Position numbers and translations under genes: made by a program
Part shown: positions 14,745-22,536 of the stretch, piece by piece
How positions within the stretch are numbered: the stretch's first letter is position 1
Layout of the letters: each line of letters begins with the position of its first letter
Assembly: GCA_947254595.1 (NCBI GenBank)
Contig: CAMYED010000005.1
Coordinates: 1-33,422 of the forward strand
Length of the DNA: 33,422 nt
Source: an uncultured Gardnerella sp.
GTDB taxonomy: Bacteria > Actinomycetota > Actinomycetes > Actinomycetales > Bifidobacteriaceae
Direction of reading: 5' to 3'
Notes under the pieces: model-generated
Databases searched by the model: none
What the model saw: only the letters and a program-made list of their open reading frames with translations
Told to the model about the DNA's origin: nothing

Positions 14745-16046
14745 TTAGTCAATCAACGAGTGAACACTAATAATGTGATCGCGCTGAGGACCAGTGCCAA
14801 TAGCAGAAATACGGCAATTCGAAAGCTCCTCTAAACGCTTGACGTAGCTTTGCGTATTTTGAGGCAAATCTTCGAACTTGTGAATTTGAGAAATATCCTC
14901 ACTCCAGCCCGGAAGCATCTCGTATACCGGCTTTGCAGAAGCAAATAGCGCCTGATCTACCGGCATCTCTTCTACTCGCTTAACAGTGCCATCAGTCAAA
15001 GTCACGTCATACGCAACGCAAACTGGAACTTCCTTCAAGCCAGTCAAAACATCGAGCTTAGTGAGAACAATATCCGTCAAACCATTTACTCGCGTAGCAT
15101 AACGGCTTACTACAGAATCAAACCATCCGCAGCGACGAGGACGACCCGTTGTAACACCGTACTCGTGACCCTGCTCGCGCAACCAATCACCTTGCTCATC
15201 CAAAAGCTCAGTTGGGAATGGGCCTTCGCCAACGCGCGTAATATACGCTTTCGCAACGCCAACAACGCGAGTAATACGCGTAGGACCAACGCCAGTACCA
15301 GTGCAAGCACCGCCAGCAGTAGGATTTGAAGAAGTTACGAACGGATAAGTGCCGTGATCAACATCAAGCATTGTAGCTTGTCCGCCTTCAAACAACACCG
15401 TTTTACCGTCATCCATAGCCTTATTCAATACAAAAGAAGTATCTGCAACATAAGGCTTTAGGCGCTTACCAAGCTCCACAAGTTGAGCAGTTACAGCATC
15501 AATATCAATAGGATGCTGATTATAAAGCTTTACAAGCATTTGGTTCTTCTGATGCAAGCTTGCTTCAACTTTGTCACGCAAATGTTCAGCATTAAACAAG
15601 TCGTGTACGCGAATACCAACACGATTGATTTTATCCGCATAAGTAGGGCCAATACCGCGGCCTGTTGTACCAATCTTATGCTTGCCAAGAAAACGCTCAG
15701 TAACCTTATCAATAACACGATGATACGGAGTAATAATATGTGCAGCTTCACTTACAAGCAAACGCGAGCAATCCACACCGCGAGACTCCAAAGCGTCAAT
15801 TTCTTCAAAAAGAACTTCAGGGTCAATAACAACACCATTGCCAATTACAGGAGTTACATTAGGGCTAATAATACCGCTTGGCAGCAAGTGCAGAGCGTAT
15901 GATTTATCTCCAACAACAACAGTATGACCAGCATTGTTGCCACCGTTAAAACGAGCAACAATATCCACTTTTGAACCAATTAAATCTGTTGCTTTGCCTT
16001 TACCTTCGTCACCCCATTGAGCACCGATAAGCACGATTCCAGGCAT
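14745..16046 (-). CDS. purA: Adenylosuccinate synthetase
   Basis: This 433-residue cytosolic enzyme joins IMP and aspartate with GTP to give adenylosuccinate, the first step from IMP to AMP. The GTP loop GAQWGDEGKGK is at residues 8-18, followed by NNAGHT, the IMP-binding GTTGRGIGPTYADK, the TLDGTYPFVTSS-like segment (here VDHGTYPFVTSS) and TTGRPRRCGW. Length is standard. The ATG at 16046 is supported by GGAGG. Just before that site is a 7-bp hairpin (16062-16082). The gene appears monocistronic, ending in an intrinsic terminator. Confidence 0.98.
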   Translation of the reverse strand: MPGIVLIGAQWGDEGKGKATDLIGSKVDIVARFNGGNNAGHTVVVGDKSYALHLLPSGIISPNVTPVIGNGVVIDPEVLFEEIDALESRGVDCSRLLVSEAAHIITPYHRVIDKVTERFLGKHKIGTTGRGIGPTYADKINRVGIRVHDLFNAEHLRDKVEASLHQKNQMLVKLYNQHPIDIDAVTAQLVELGKRLKPYVADTSFVLNKAMDDGKTVLFEGGQATMLDVDHGTYPFVTSSNPTAGGACTGTGVGPTRITRVVGVAKAYITRVGEGPFPTELLDEQGDWLREQGHEYGVTTGRPRRCGWFDSVVSRYATRVNGLTDIVLTKLDVLTGLKEVPVCVAYDVTLTDGTVKRVEEMPVDQALFASAKPVYEMLPGWSEDISQIHKFEDLPQNTQSYVKRLEELSNCRISAIGTGPQRDHIISVHSLID

Positions 16047-16061
16047 GGTGTACCTCCATTT

Positions 16062-16082
16062 TTTGGGCTAACACTGCCCAAA
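16062..16082 (-). promoter_or_regulatory. Hairpin immediately 5' of the purA ribosome site
   Basis: TTTGGGC and GCCCAAA form a perfect 7-bp stem with a 7-base loop. It ends four bases before the GGAGG of purA. On the minus strand an A-run and not a U-run follows, so it is not a terminator in that direction. It could influence initiation. Confidence 0.4.
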
Positions 16083-16165
16083 TAAGCACAATTCCTACCT
16101 GTCCAGACTAGCGCTACGCCCCTACCGATTAAGCAAATCAGAAGCTAATTAAATGCTAAAACTTA

Positions 16166-17221
16166 TTATTTCAATGCTTTACCGGCAGAGCCTAACTGTA
16201 CGCAAGCCTCAACAACGCGCTGTGCCATAGCCTTTTCTGCCTCACGACCCCAAGAGCGAGGATCGTACAGCTTCTTTTCGCCAACTTCGCCATCTATTTT
16301 CAGCACAGCATCATAATTACTAAACATGTGTCCTGCAATAGCACGCGTAAAAGCATACTGCGTATCTGTATCAATATTCATTTTGATTACGCCATAACGC
16401 ACAGCTTCAGCAATTTCTTCAGGAGTAGACCCAGAGCCTCCGTGGAACACAAGCAAGAAAGGCTTTTTAGAAGCACCAAAAGTGCGAGTATCACAATTAT
16501 TTTGATAACGGCAATACACAGTTTGCTGAATTTCTTGCAGTAATTGCGGACGCAACTTAACTACACCCGGCTTATATGAACCATGAACATTGCCAAAAGT
16601 AAACGCTGCCATATAACGGCCACGCTCACCCAAACCAAGCTTTTCAACAACGCGCAACGCATCTTCAGGAGTGGAATACAATCGCGCATCAATATCGGCA
16701 CGATGACCATCTTCTTCTCCGCCAACCGCACCAATTTCAATCTCAAGAATTGTGCGCGCTTTTTGCGAAGCGTCAAGCAATTCTTCAGCTACGTCCAAAT
16801 TGTGACTTAGAGGAACCGTTGAACCATCCCACATATGAGATTGGAAAAGCGGCTCATGGCCATGCTTAACCTGATCCGCCTCTTTAGCTAGCAGCGGGCG
16901 AATCCAATCATCTAAATACTGCTCCGCGCAATGATCAGTATGCAAAGCAATCGTAATATTAGGGTATTGCGCTGCAACCTCGTGCGCAAAAGCTGCAAAA
17001 GCAAGAGAGCCTACAACGCGATTATTTACAGACTGCCCAGAAAAATAAGCCGAACCGCCTACAGAAACTTGAATAATGCCGTCAGATTCAGCTTCAGCAA
17101 AACCTTGAAGCGCAGCATTCAGCGTTTGGGTGCTCGTAACATTGATAGCAGGGTACGCATAGCCACCTCTACTTGCCGCATCAAGCATACGCGCATAACG
17201 TTCAACAGTTGCAATAGTCAT
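16166..17221 (-). CDS. fba: Class II fructose-bisphosphate aldolase
   Basis: This 351-residue zinc enzyme reversibly splits fructose 1,6-bisphosphate into dihydroxyacetone phosphate and glyceraldehyde 3-phosphate. HTDHC at residues 94-98 gives the catalytic Asp96 and a zinc His97. EIGAVGGEEDG, FGNVHGSYKPG, FHGGSGST and NIDTDTQYAFT supply the other metal and phosphate sites of the class IIA type. Length is normal. The ATG at 17221 has only a distant AAAGG. The gene lies 119 nt upstream of purA without an evident terminator between them. Confidence 0.97.
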   Translation of the reverse strand: MTIATVERYARMLDAASRGGYAYPAINVTSTQTLNAALQGFAEAESDGIIQVSVGGSAYFSGQSVNNRVVGSLAFAAFAHEVAAQYPNITIALHTDHCAEQYLDDWIRPLLAKEADQVKHGHEPLFQSHMWDGSTVPLSHNLDVAEELLDASQKARTILEIEIGAVGGEEDGHRADIDARLYSTPEDALRVVEKLGLGERGRYMAAFTFGNVHGSYKPGVVKLRPQLLQEIQQTVYCRYQNNCDTRTFGASKKPFLLVFHGGSGSTPEEIAEAVRYGVIKMNIDTDTQYAFTRAIAGHMFSNYDAVLKIDGEVGEKKLYDPRSWGREAEKAMAQRVVEACVQLGSAGKALK

Positions 17222-17419
17222 ACTTATATTATCTGCCTTTACAATTCACATTGCTACACAAATACACAAAAGTGTTACATATATTACATATATGCGCTTA
17301 TAAAATGCATAAATATATGAATATACAGGTATGCGAATATACGAACATACGGCACGAGCGCGATTTACTAGCTTAAGTTACAATAAATTTAATTTAAGTC
17401 GCAATTAGCTAAGTTTTAC

Positions 17420-17761
17420 TTAAGATTGCATCTGCTGATGCCGCTTTTTAGCTTCCGTAACAACAAATTCGTGATATTGCAACGCAATTGACGAATCCAA
17501 CCCTGCTAAATCCGCAAGATCTAATAAACGCTTTACCTGATCTTTTTCACGCTTAGAATCTGCAGGCGCAAAACCAGCTTCCGCTTTAAGCTCCCCAATT
17601 CGATGCGTATTCTTAAAACGCTCAGCCAAAAGAGCAATAACAGCGCCATCAATATTATCAATTGATCTACGCAGCTCAAAAATTTTATTAGCAGCATCTT
17701 CTAAACGCGAATCAAACGAAGAATCGCTTTCATCAATCGTAGTTTCAGTAAAATCACACAT
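17420..17761 (-). CDS. Chorismate mutase (AroQ type)
   Basis: This 113-residue all-helical protein converts chorismate to prephenate for phenylalanine and tyrosine synthesis. After about 25 acidic residues, the core shows LRRSIDNIDGAVIALLAERF, the Lys in IGELKAE, Arg/Glu in SKREKDQV, and the C-terminal helix YHEFVVTEAKKRH, matching the active-site pattern of AroQ mutases. No prephenate dehydratase domain is attached. It starts 8 nt after the stop of the Lrp-type gene and so is co-transcribed with it. Confidence 0.9.
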   Translation of the reverse strand: MCDFTETTIDESDSSFDSRLEDAANKIFELRRSIDNIDGAVIALLAERFKNTHRIGELKAEAGFAPADSKREKDQVKRLLDLADLAGLDSSIALQYHEFVVTEAKKRHQQMQS

Positions 17762-17769
17762 ACTATGAA

Positions 17770-18231
17770 TCAGTCAAAGTAGGTTTGCAAAACCATAGTA
17801 GTTTCCGTGCTAACTGGCACAATGCGATGAATCGTATTAATAAGTTCTTCCAACTTACTTGGCGTAGCAACACGCACTACAAGCATAAAACTTGGGCTGC
17901 CAGTAATTGAGTAGCAAGCCTCAATACCAGCAATATCGCGCAACTTTGTAGGAATTATTGCTTCCTGACCAAAATCGAGCGGAGTAACAGACACAAAAGC
18001 ACTAACTGGCAAACCGCGGCGCTCATAATCAATCAACGCTCGATAGCCGGTAATAACACCCTTACGTTCCAGCTTTTGCACACGAGATTGAACAGCAGAA
18101 ACAGACAAGCCAGAAGCTTTCGCCAAACGCGTTAAAGTTGCACGACCATCATGCTCAAGAATGTCTACGATAACTCCATCAGTAGAATCCATCGCCATAC
18201 TATCTTCAGGTTTATGAGGACTCGCCGTCAT
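17770..18231 (-). CDS. Lrp/AsnC-family transcriptional regulator
   Basis: This is a 153-residue regulator. An N-terminal winged HTH (about residues 15-65: DGVIVDILEHDGRATLTRLA, GLSVSAVQSRVQKLERKGVI) is followed by a RAM effector domain (VSAFVSVTPL ... ACYSITGSPSFMLVVRVATPSKLEELI). Such proteins bind amino acids and often control divergent genes. The ATG at 18231 is chosen because GGAG lies five bases upstream; the frame extends to 18273 without a better site. It is divergent from the aminotransferase gene across a 289-nt spacer and upstream of chorismate mutase, suggesting control of amino-acid metabolism. Confidence 0.93.
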   Translation of the reverse strand: MTASPHKPEDSMAMDSTDGVIVDILEHDGRATLTRLAKASGLSVSAVQSRVQKLERKGVITGYRALIDYERRGLPVSAFVSVTPLDFGQEAIIPTKLRDIAGIEACYSITGSPSFMLVVRVATPSKLEELINTIHRIVPVSTETTMVLQTYFD

Positions 18232-18520
18232 ACGGACTCCATTCTCCCATCGACGCTGATTGAGAATTTGCAATCGATCTATACTAGCGCCGCCTTGCAG
18301 TCATTATTATGTTACCGTATTTTTTACAGAAAAAGAACAAAATTATATAAAAAAATAAAGGTTTTACTAAAAAACATTATAGAATATTGCGCAATAGCAA
18401 GAATTAGCGTATAAACGAGACCTATAGCCATCTTCAAAAATGCAAGATCAACAGTTTCAATCAAACAATCAAACTTAAAACCAAATAAAACCACCCAAAC
18501 CGATTGCAGAGGAGAATAAT

Positions 18521-19726
18521 ATGTTAAACGTAGCAAAACACGCAATCGCAATACCTCGTTCAGGCATACGCGACGTATTCGACCGCGTAGAACAAATACC
18601 AGATGCCATCTCTCTGTGCCTAGGAGAACCGGGCGAAACAGCATCACCACACATCGTTGAAGCAGCATGCGCTTCGTTAAAAGCAGGAAAAACAAAATAC
18701 ACCGACGTTTTAGGAATTCCAGAATTCCGCAATGCGGCAGCCGCATACACTAAACGCGTAAAAGGCTTAAATTACAACGCAGATACGGAGATTCAAGCAA
18801 TTGACGGCGCTACAATCGGCTTATACTTGGCTATTAAAGCCGTAGTAGACCCTGGAGATGAAGTGATTATTCCATCACCATACTTCACTTCTTACGATGC
18901 CGAAGTGCTAATGTGCGACGCAGTTCCCGTAACAGTCGCACTAAAACCAGAACACGGAATGCACGTCAATGCAGAAGATATACGCAAAGCAATCACACCA
19001 CGCACACGCGCAATCATAATCAACTCACCATGCAACCCAACCGGCGCAGTAACTACAGCTGAAGAACTTGCAGAAGTTGCAAAATTGTGTCAAGAATTTA
19101 ATTTATGGGTAATTTCCGACGAAGTATACCATCCATTTGTATTCGCAAGCGATCCAGAATCAGAGCCAGAAGGAAACGCAGTAGCACCTTCTATTGCAGC
19201 AGCTCCAGGAATGAAAGATAAAACTATCGTCGTAGAAAGTTTGTCAAAAACATACGCGATGACAGGATGGCGAATCGGCTACATACTCGCACCAAGCCAA
19301 GTTATTGAACAAACTAGTAAAATCGCAGAAATGATGCATTCATCCGTAAATTCTACGGCGCAATACGGAGGAGTAGCTGCACTTACCGGACCACAAGATC
19401 ACGTTCGAAACATGCGCGAAGAATACCGCGAAAAACGAAAGTTAGTCATAGAAGCTTTAGACAATTGCGAGGCAGTACATCTTATTGAGCCTCAGGGAGC
19501 ATTCTACGTTTTCGTAGACGTTAGGCCAACAGGTTTAACGTCGGAAGAATTTAGCAAAAAGCTATTAGAAGAAGAAAAAGTCGCAGTTGTTCCAGGAGAA
19601 GCATTTGGTAAAGAAGGAAGCGGATTCGTGCGACTTTCATACGCTGGAAAAACAGAAGAACTTAAAGAAGCAGTAGCGCGCATGAGAAAATTTGCGCTCG
19701 CCCAGCAAGCTGCTAATAATGCGTAA
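18521..19726 (+). CDS. Class I/II pyridoxal-phosphate aminotransferase
   Basis: This 401-residue cytosolic aminotransferase is of the aspartate-aminotransferase fold. NSPCNPTGA (168-176), the D200-x-x-Y203 pair and the Schiff-base lysine K243 in SLSKTYAMTGWRIGY are intact, as is the carboxylate-binding Arg in FVRLSYAG. It could act on aspartate, aromatic amino acids or alanine. The nearby chorismate mutase and Lrp regulator make an aromatic or broad amino-acid role plausible, but the sequence alone does not decide. The ATG has AGAGGAG eight bases upstream. It is the first of only two plus-strand genes in the window. Confidence 0.95.
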   Translation: MLNVAKHAIAIPRSGIRDVFDRVEQIPDAISLCLGEPGETASPHIVEAACASLKAGKTKYTDVLGIPEFRNAAAAYTKRVKGLNYNADTEIQAIDGATIGLYLAIKAVVDPGDEVIIPSPYFTSYDAEVLMCDAVPVTVALKPEHGMHVNAEDIRKAITPRTRAIIINSPCNPTGAVTTAEELAEVAKLCQEFNLWVISDEVYHPFVFASDPESEPEGNAVAPSIAAAPGMKDKTIVVESLSKTYAMTGWRIGYILAPSQVIEQTSKIAEMMHSSVNSTAQYGGVAALTGPQDHVRNMREEYREKRKLVIEALDNCEAVHLIEPQGAFYVFVDVRPTGLTSEEFSKKLLEEEKVAVVPGEAFGKEGSGFVRLSYAGKTEELKEAVARMRKFALAQQAANNA

Positions 19727-19750
19727 AACAATCCAGCTCAATAAACAAAA

Positions 19751-19787
19751 GCGCACAATCCCAGAGTAGATTCTTAAGATTGTGCGC
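19751..19787 (-). terminator. Hairpin between aminotransferase and rho
   Basis: GCGCACAATC and GATTGTGCGC form a perfect 10-bp stem. On the minus strand TTTTGTTT follows, giving a second terminator for rho read-through. It also lies 24 nt after the aminotransferase stop and may protect that mRNA, though no U-run follows on the plus strand. Confidence 0.6.
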
Positions 19788-19830
19788 AAACTCACTTATT
19801 TGCACTAATTTTTCACCTAGCTTGCGTTAA

Positions 19831-19906
19831 TTTTTCAGCCGAAAAACTAACAAAGTAACGGTTAATTCACATTTTCCGTTACTTTGTTAGCTCGCCGACT
19901 GAAAAA
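19831..19906 (-). terminator. Nested hairpin terminator after rho
   Basis: A perfect 15-bp stem (CTAACAAAGTAACGG at 19847-19861 with 19876-19890) has a 14-base loop. It is enclosed in an outer 8-bp stem (TTTTTCAG / CTGAAAAA). On the minus strand the inner stem is followed by TTTTT. It starts 32 nt beyond the rho stop and looks like an intrinsic terminator. Confidence 0.75.
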
Positions 19907-19922
19907 GCAATACTCACATCAC

Positions 19923-21908
19923 TTACGCAGCAATTGGTGCAGAAGTGTTTGAAGAACCATTAGACTGCTGAATAATAGCAGCTAAGAAATCGCGATTAGA
20001 AGCAGTCTTCTTAAGTCGCGGAATCAAAGTCTGATAAGCCTGTTCTGCTTCCAAGCCGCCAAATAGTCGGCGCAAACGGTAAATAACAGGCAAATCTGCA
20101 GCAGGAGTAATCAATTCTTCACGACGAGTGCCAGAAGCGTTAATATCAACCGCCGGGAACAGTCGCTTATCTGCCAAATCACGGCTCAAACGCAACTCCA
20201 TATTGCCAGTGCCCTTGAACTCCTCGAAAATAACCTCATCCATCTTAGAGCCAGTTTCAACAAGAGCAGAAGATATAATCGTCAAAGAACCGCCATCTTC
20301 AATATTTCGAGCAGCACCAAAGAACTTCTTTGGCGGATACAATGCCTGAGCATCCACACCGCCGGAAAGAATACGTCCAGAAGCAGGAGCTGCAATGTTG
20401 TAAGCGCGAGCCAAACGAGTCATAGAATCAAGCAACACTACAACATCTTGGCCAAGTTCCACCAAACGCTTAGCGCGCTCAATAGCAAGCTCGGCAACCG
20501 TAGTATGGTCGGAAGCAGGACGGTCAAAAGTGGAGGAAATAACTTCGCCCTGAACCGTACGTTCCATGTCGGTAACTTCTTCCGGACGTTCGTCAACAAG
20601 AACAACCATAAGATGCACTTCAGGATTATTCGTGGTAATTGCGTTTGCAATATTCTGAAGTGTAATAGTTTTACCAGCCTTCGGAGGGGACACAATCAAG
20701 CCACGCTGACCCTTACCAATTGGAGCAACCAAGTCAATAACGCGTCCAAGCATACGATTAGCAGTAGTTTCCTGCTTTAAGCGCTCGTTAGGATACAGCG
20801 GCGTAAGCTTAGCAAATTGCGGACGATTCTGAGCTTCTTCAACGCTCATTCCATTAATGCTATTAACAGTTTGCAATGGAACAAACTTTTGACGCTGGCT
20901 TCGACGATCATTATCGCGAGGAGCGCGAATAGAGCCCTGTACAGCATCGCCCTTACGCAAACCATACTTCTTAATTTGACTCATCGACACATACACGTCG
21001 TTTGGACCTGGCAAGTAGCCAGAAGTGCGCACAAACGCGTAAGATTCCAAAACGTCAACAATGCCGGCAACAGGAACCAACTCTTCCTGAGGCTCCTCAC
21101 GACGCTGCTCACGCGGCTCTCTTAAATCGCGCTCGTCACGGCTTTCACGGACGTCGCGAGTATCGCGGGTGTCGCGATCGCTGCGATCGCTGCGATCACT
21201 GCGCAAATTGCGCTCAGCACGCTCCTGCCGATCACTTCGCTCAGAGCGACGCTCGTCACGATTTTCACGCTCATCACGCTCATCGCGATCTGCATAATCT
21301 GAACGATTTTCGTCATAATCGCGCACGCGACCACGCATACGACGCTGGAAACGATCGTTACGATTGTTCTGATCTTCGCGATCAAAATCGCGAGAAATAC
21401 CACGCTGACGTCGAGAATCTGAATCAGAACGCTGATCTTCAACAGGCAAAGTCGCCAAAATCTGATCTAAATCACGCGAATCAACGCCTTCCTGACGATG
21501 ATCGCGATTATTTTCGCGCTCATCGGAAGAACGACGACGTTGGAATGAACCATTCCTGCCGCCTTCACGGCGATAATTCTTAGCTCCAAATTCAAAATCG
21601 TCACGAGAACGACGATCAGAAGTAGCATTAGGAACCAAACTTTCCAATGCTGCTAAGTCTTTATCGGCATCCGAAGACGAAACACCATCATTAGCTGCAT
21701 TCATATCAGCATTTTTATTAGCACTCATAGTATTACTAGGAATGCGAACACTTACACCAGCAGGCGCTTCTCCCCCATTTCGTGCTGCTGTCAGCGTAGC
21801 TAACAATTCAGGCTTACGCATGGTTGAAGTGCCACGCAAGCCCATTTGCTTCGCAAGATCCTTCAATTCTGAAAGCTTCATTTCTTCAAGATTCTGGCCT
21901 GTTGCCAC
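19923..21908 (-). CDS. rho: Transcription termination factor Rho
   Basis: This 661-residue hexameric RNA helicase releases transcripts. The Rho N-terminal helix domain (MKLSELKDLAKQMGL) is followed by a long insertion of Arg, Asp, Glu and Ser (about 95-275), with RSDRSDRSDRDTRDTRD-like runs. The RNA-binding cold-shock domain covers about 280-330. The ATPase core has SPPKAGKT at 407-414, VVLVDERPEEVTDM, VLLDSMTRLARAYN and the Q-loop SGGVDAQAL. The insertion is typical of high-GC Gram-positive Rho and adds RNA binding. The start is a GTG with AAAGG upstream. A 628-nt spacer with an inverted repeat and a 52-bp repeat array precedes it. Confidence 0.97.
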   Translation of the reverse strand: MATGQNLEEMKLSELKDLAKQMGLRGTSTMRKPELLATLTAARNGGEAPAGVSVRIPSNTMSANKNADMNAANDGVSSSDADKDLAALESLVPNATSDRRSRDDFEFGAKNYRREGGRNGSFQRRRSSDERENNRDHRQEGVDSRDLDQILATLPVEDQRSDSDSRRQRGISRDFDREDQNNRNDRFQRRMRGRVRDYDENRSDYADRDERDERENRDERRSERSDRQERAERNLRSDRSDRSDRDTRDTRDVRESRDERDLREPREQRREEPQEELVPVAGIVDVLESYAFVRTSGYLPGPNDVYVSMSQIKKYGLRKGDAVQGSIRAPRDNDRRSQRQKFVPLQTVNSINGMSVEEAQNRPQFAKLTPLYPNERLKQETTANRMLGRVIDLVAPIGKGQRGLIVSPPKAGKTITLQNIANAITTNNPEVHLMVVLVDERPEEVTDMERTVQGEVISSTFDRPASDHTTVAELAIERAKRLVELGQDVVVLLDSMTRLARAYNIAAPASGRILSGGVDAQALYPPKKFFGAARNIEDGGSLTIISSALVETGSKMDEVIFEEFKGTGNMELRLSRDLADKRLFPAVDINASGTRREELITPAADLPVIYRLRRLFGGLEAEQAYQTLIPRLKKTASNRDFLAAIIQQSNGSSNTSAPIAA

Positions 21909-21990
21909 AATTTTACCTTTCCTTAGCTCACGCGGAATATACCACCGGTAGGCTTTTACATGGAAGATTACGGAAAATCCGTCACGAACC

Positions 21991-22021
21991 TGTTGTTAAA
22001 CATAACAATTGGATAACAACA
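21991..22021. promoter_or_regulatory. Inverted repeat upstream of rho
   Basis: TGTTGTTA and TAACAACA form perfect 8-bp arms with a 15-base centre, 83 nt before the rho GTG. It is a candidate operator or leader hairpin; no U-tail is obvious. Confidence 0.4.
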
Positions 22022-22182
22022 AACAGTATGTATGCTACTACAGCTCTACGACGCACACAACGCGACGCGCCATAACATTCAGTTATTTTATTACAATATC
22101 CGATAAAATTTTAAGCTCAATAATCGTATAGCTTATATTCCAACTTAATTGCACCATCATTCAATTAACTTCAGTCCGGCAT

Positions 22183-22390
22183 TACCTTTACACGCACGTA
22201 TAGTAACTAACGCTTTTTGACGCAACTACGTTATTTTCGTTACGCGCGCGTACAGTTACTGCCGATTTTCCGCTAGATTTCAACATTTTCGTTACGCGCT
22301 TGTACAACAACTAACACTTTTCGAGTCAATTCCAACATTTTCTTTACATTCAAGTAAAGACGATATCGCACGAATATCCTCGCGAATGAA
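22183..22390. repeat. Four-unit 52-bp repeat array II (TTAC-N6-GTA dyads)
   Basis: This array has the same unit as 3764-3971. TTAC starts at 22188, 22240, 22292 and 22344 (exact 52-bp step), each followed by six variable bases (ACGCAC, GCGCGC, GCGCTT, ATTCAA) and GTAT, GTAC, GTAC, GTAA. Units 1 and 3 carry the TAACRCTTTT half and unit 2 the TGCCGATTTT half. Unit 4 is degenerate apart from the dyad, which there is a perfect CTTTAC-N6-GTAAAG. The rest of the 21909-22536 spacer shows only the inverted repeat at 21991 and the terminator at 22465. Confidence 0.75.
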
Positions 22391-22464
22391 TGATAGCAAG
22401 TATTGAGAAGTAAAATGAACTATAAATAAACAGGTTATAGCAACTTTGACTATAGCAAAATAAA

Positions 22465-22507
22465 AAGCGCCAATAAAATGAACTTGCGTTCACCATTATC
22501 AGCGCTT
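22465..22507 (-). terminator. Intrinsic terminator after the FAD oxidoreductase gene
   Basis: On the minus strand AAGCGCTGATAATGGTGAAC pairs across a GCAA loop with GTTCATTTTATTGGCGCTT, using some wobble pairs. TTTATTTTG follows. It lies 30 nt beyond the stop codon. Confidence 0.75.
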
Positions 22508-22536
22508 CTTATATGCTTAAAAACTAAAGTAGTTTA

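Noticed and set aside
17222..17419. Possible small gene or RNA in the fba-chorismate mutase spacer
   Set aside because: The 198-nt spacer is AT-rich with TACATATAT repeats only; no ORF with ribosome site or tRNA-like fold was found.
20817..21583. Plus- and minus-strand ORFs in the Arg/Asp-rich part of rho
   Set aside because: They arise from the repetitive DNA that encodes the rho insertion and have no independent support.
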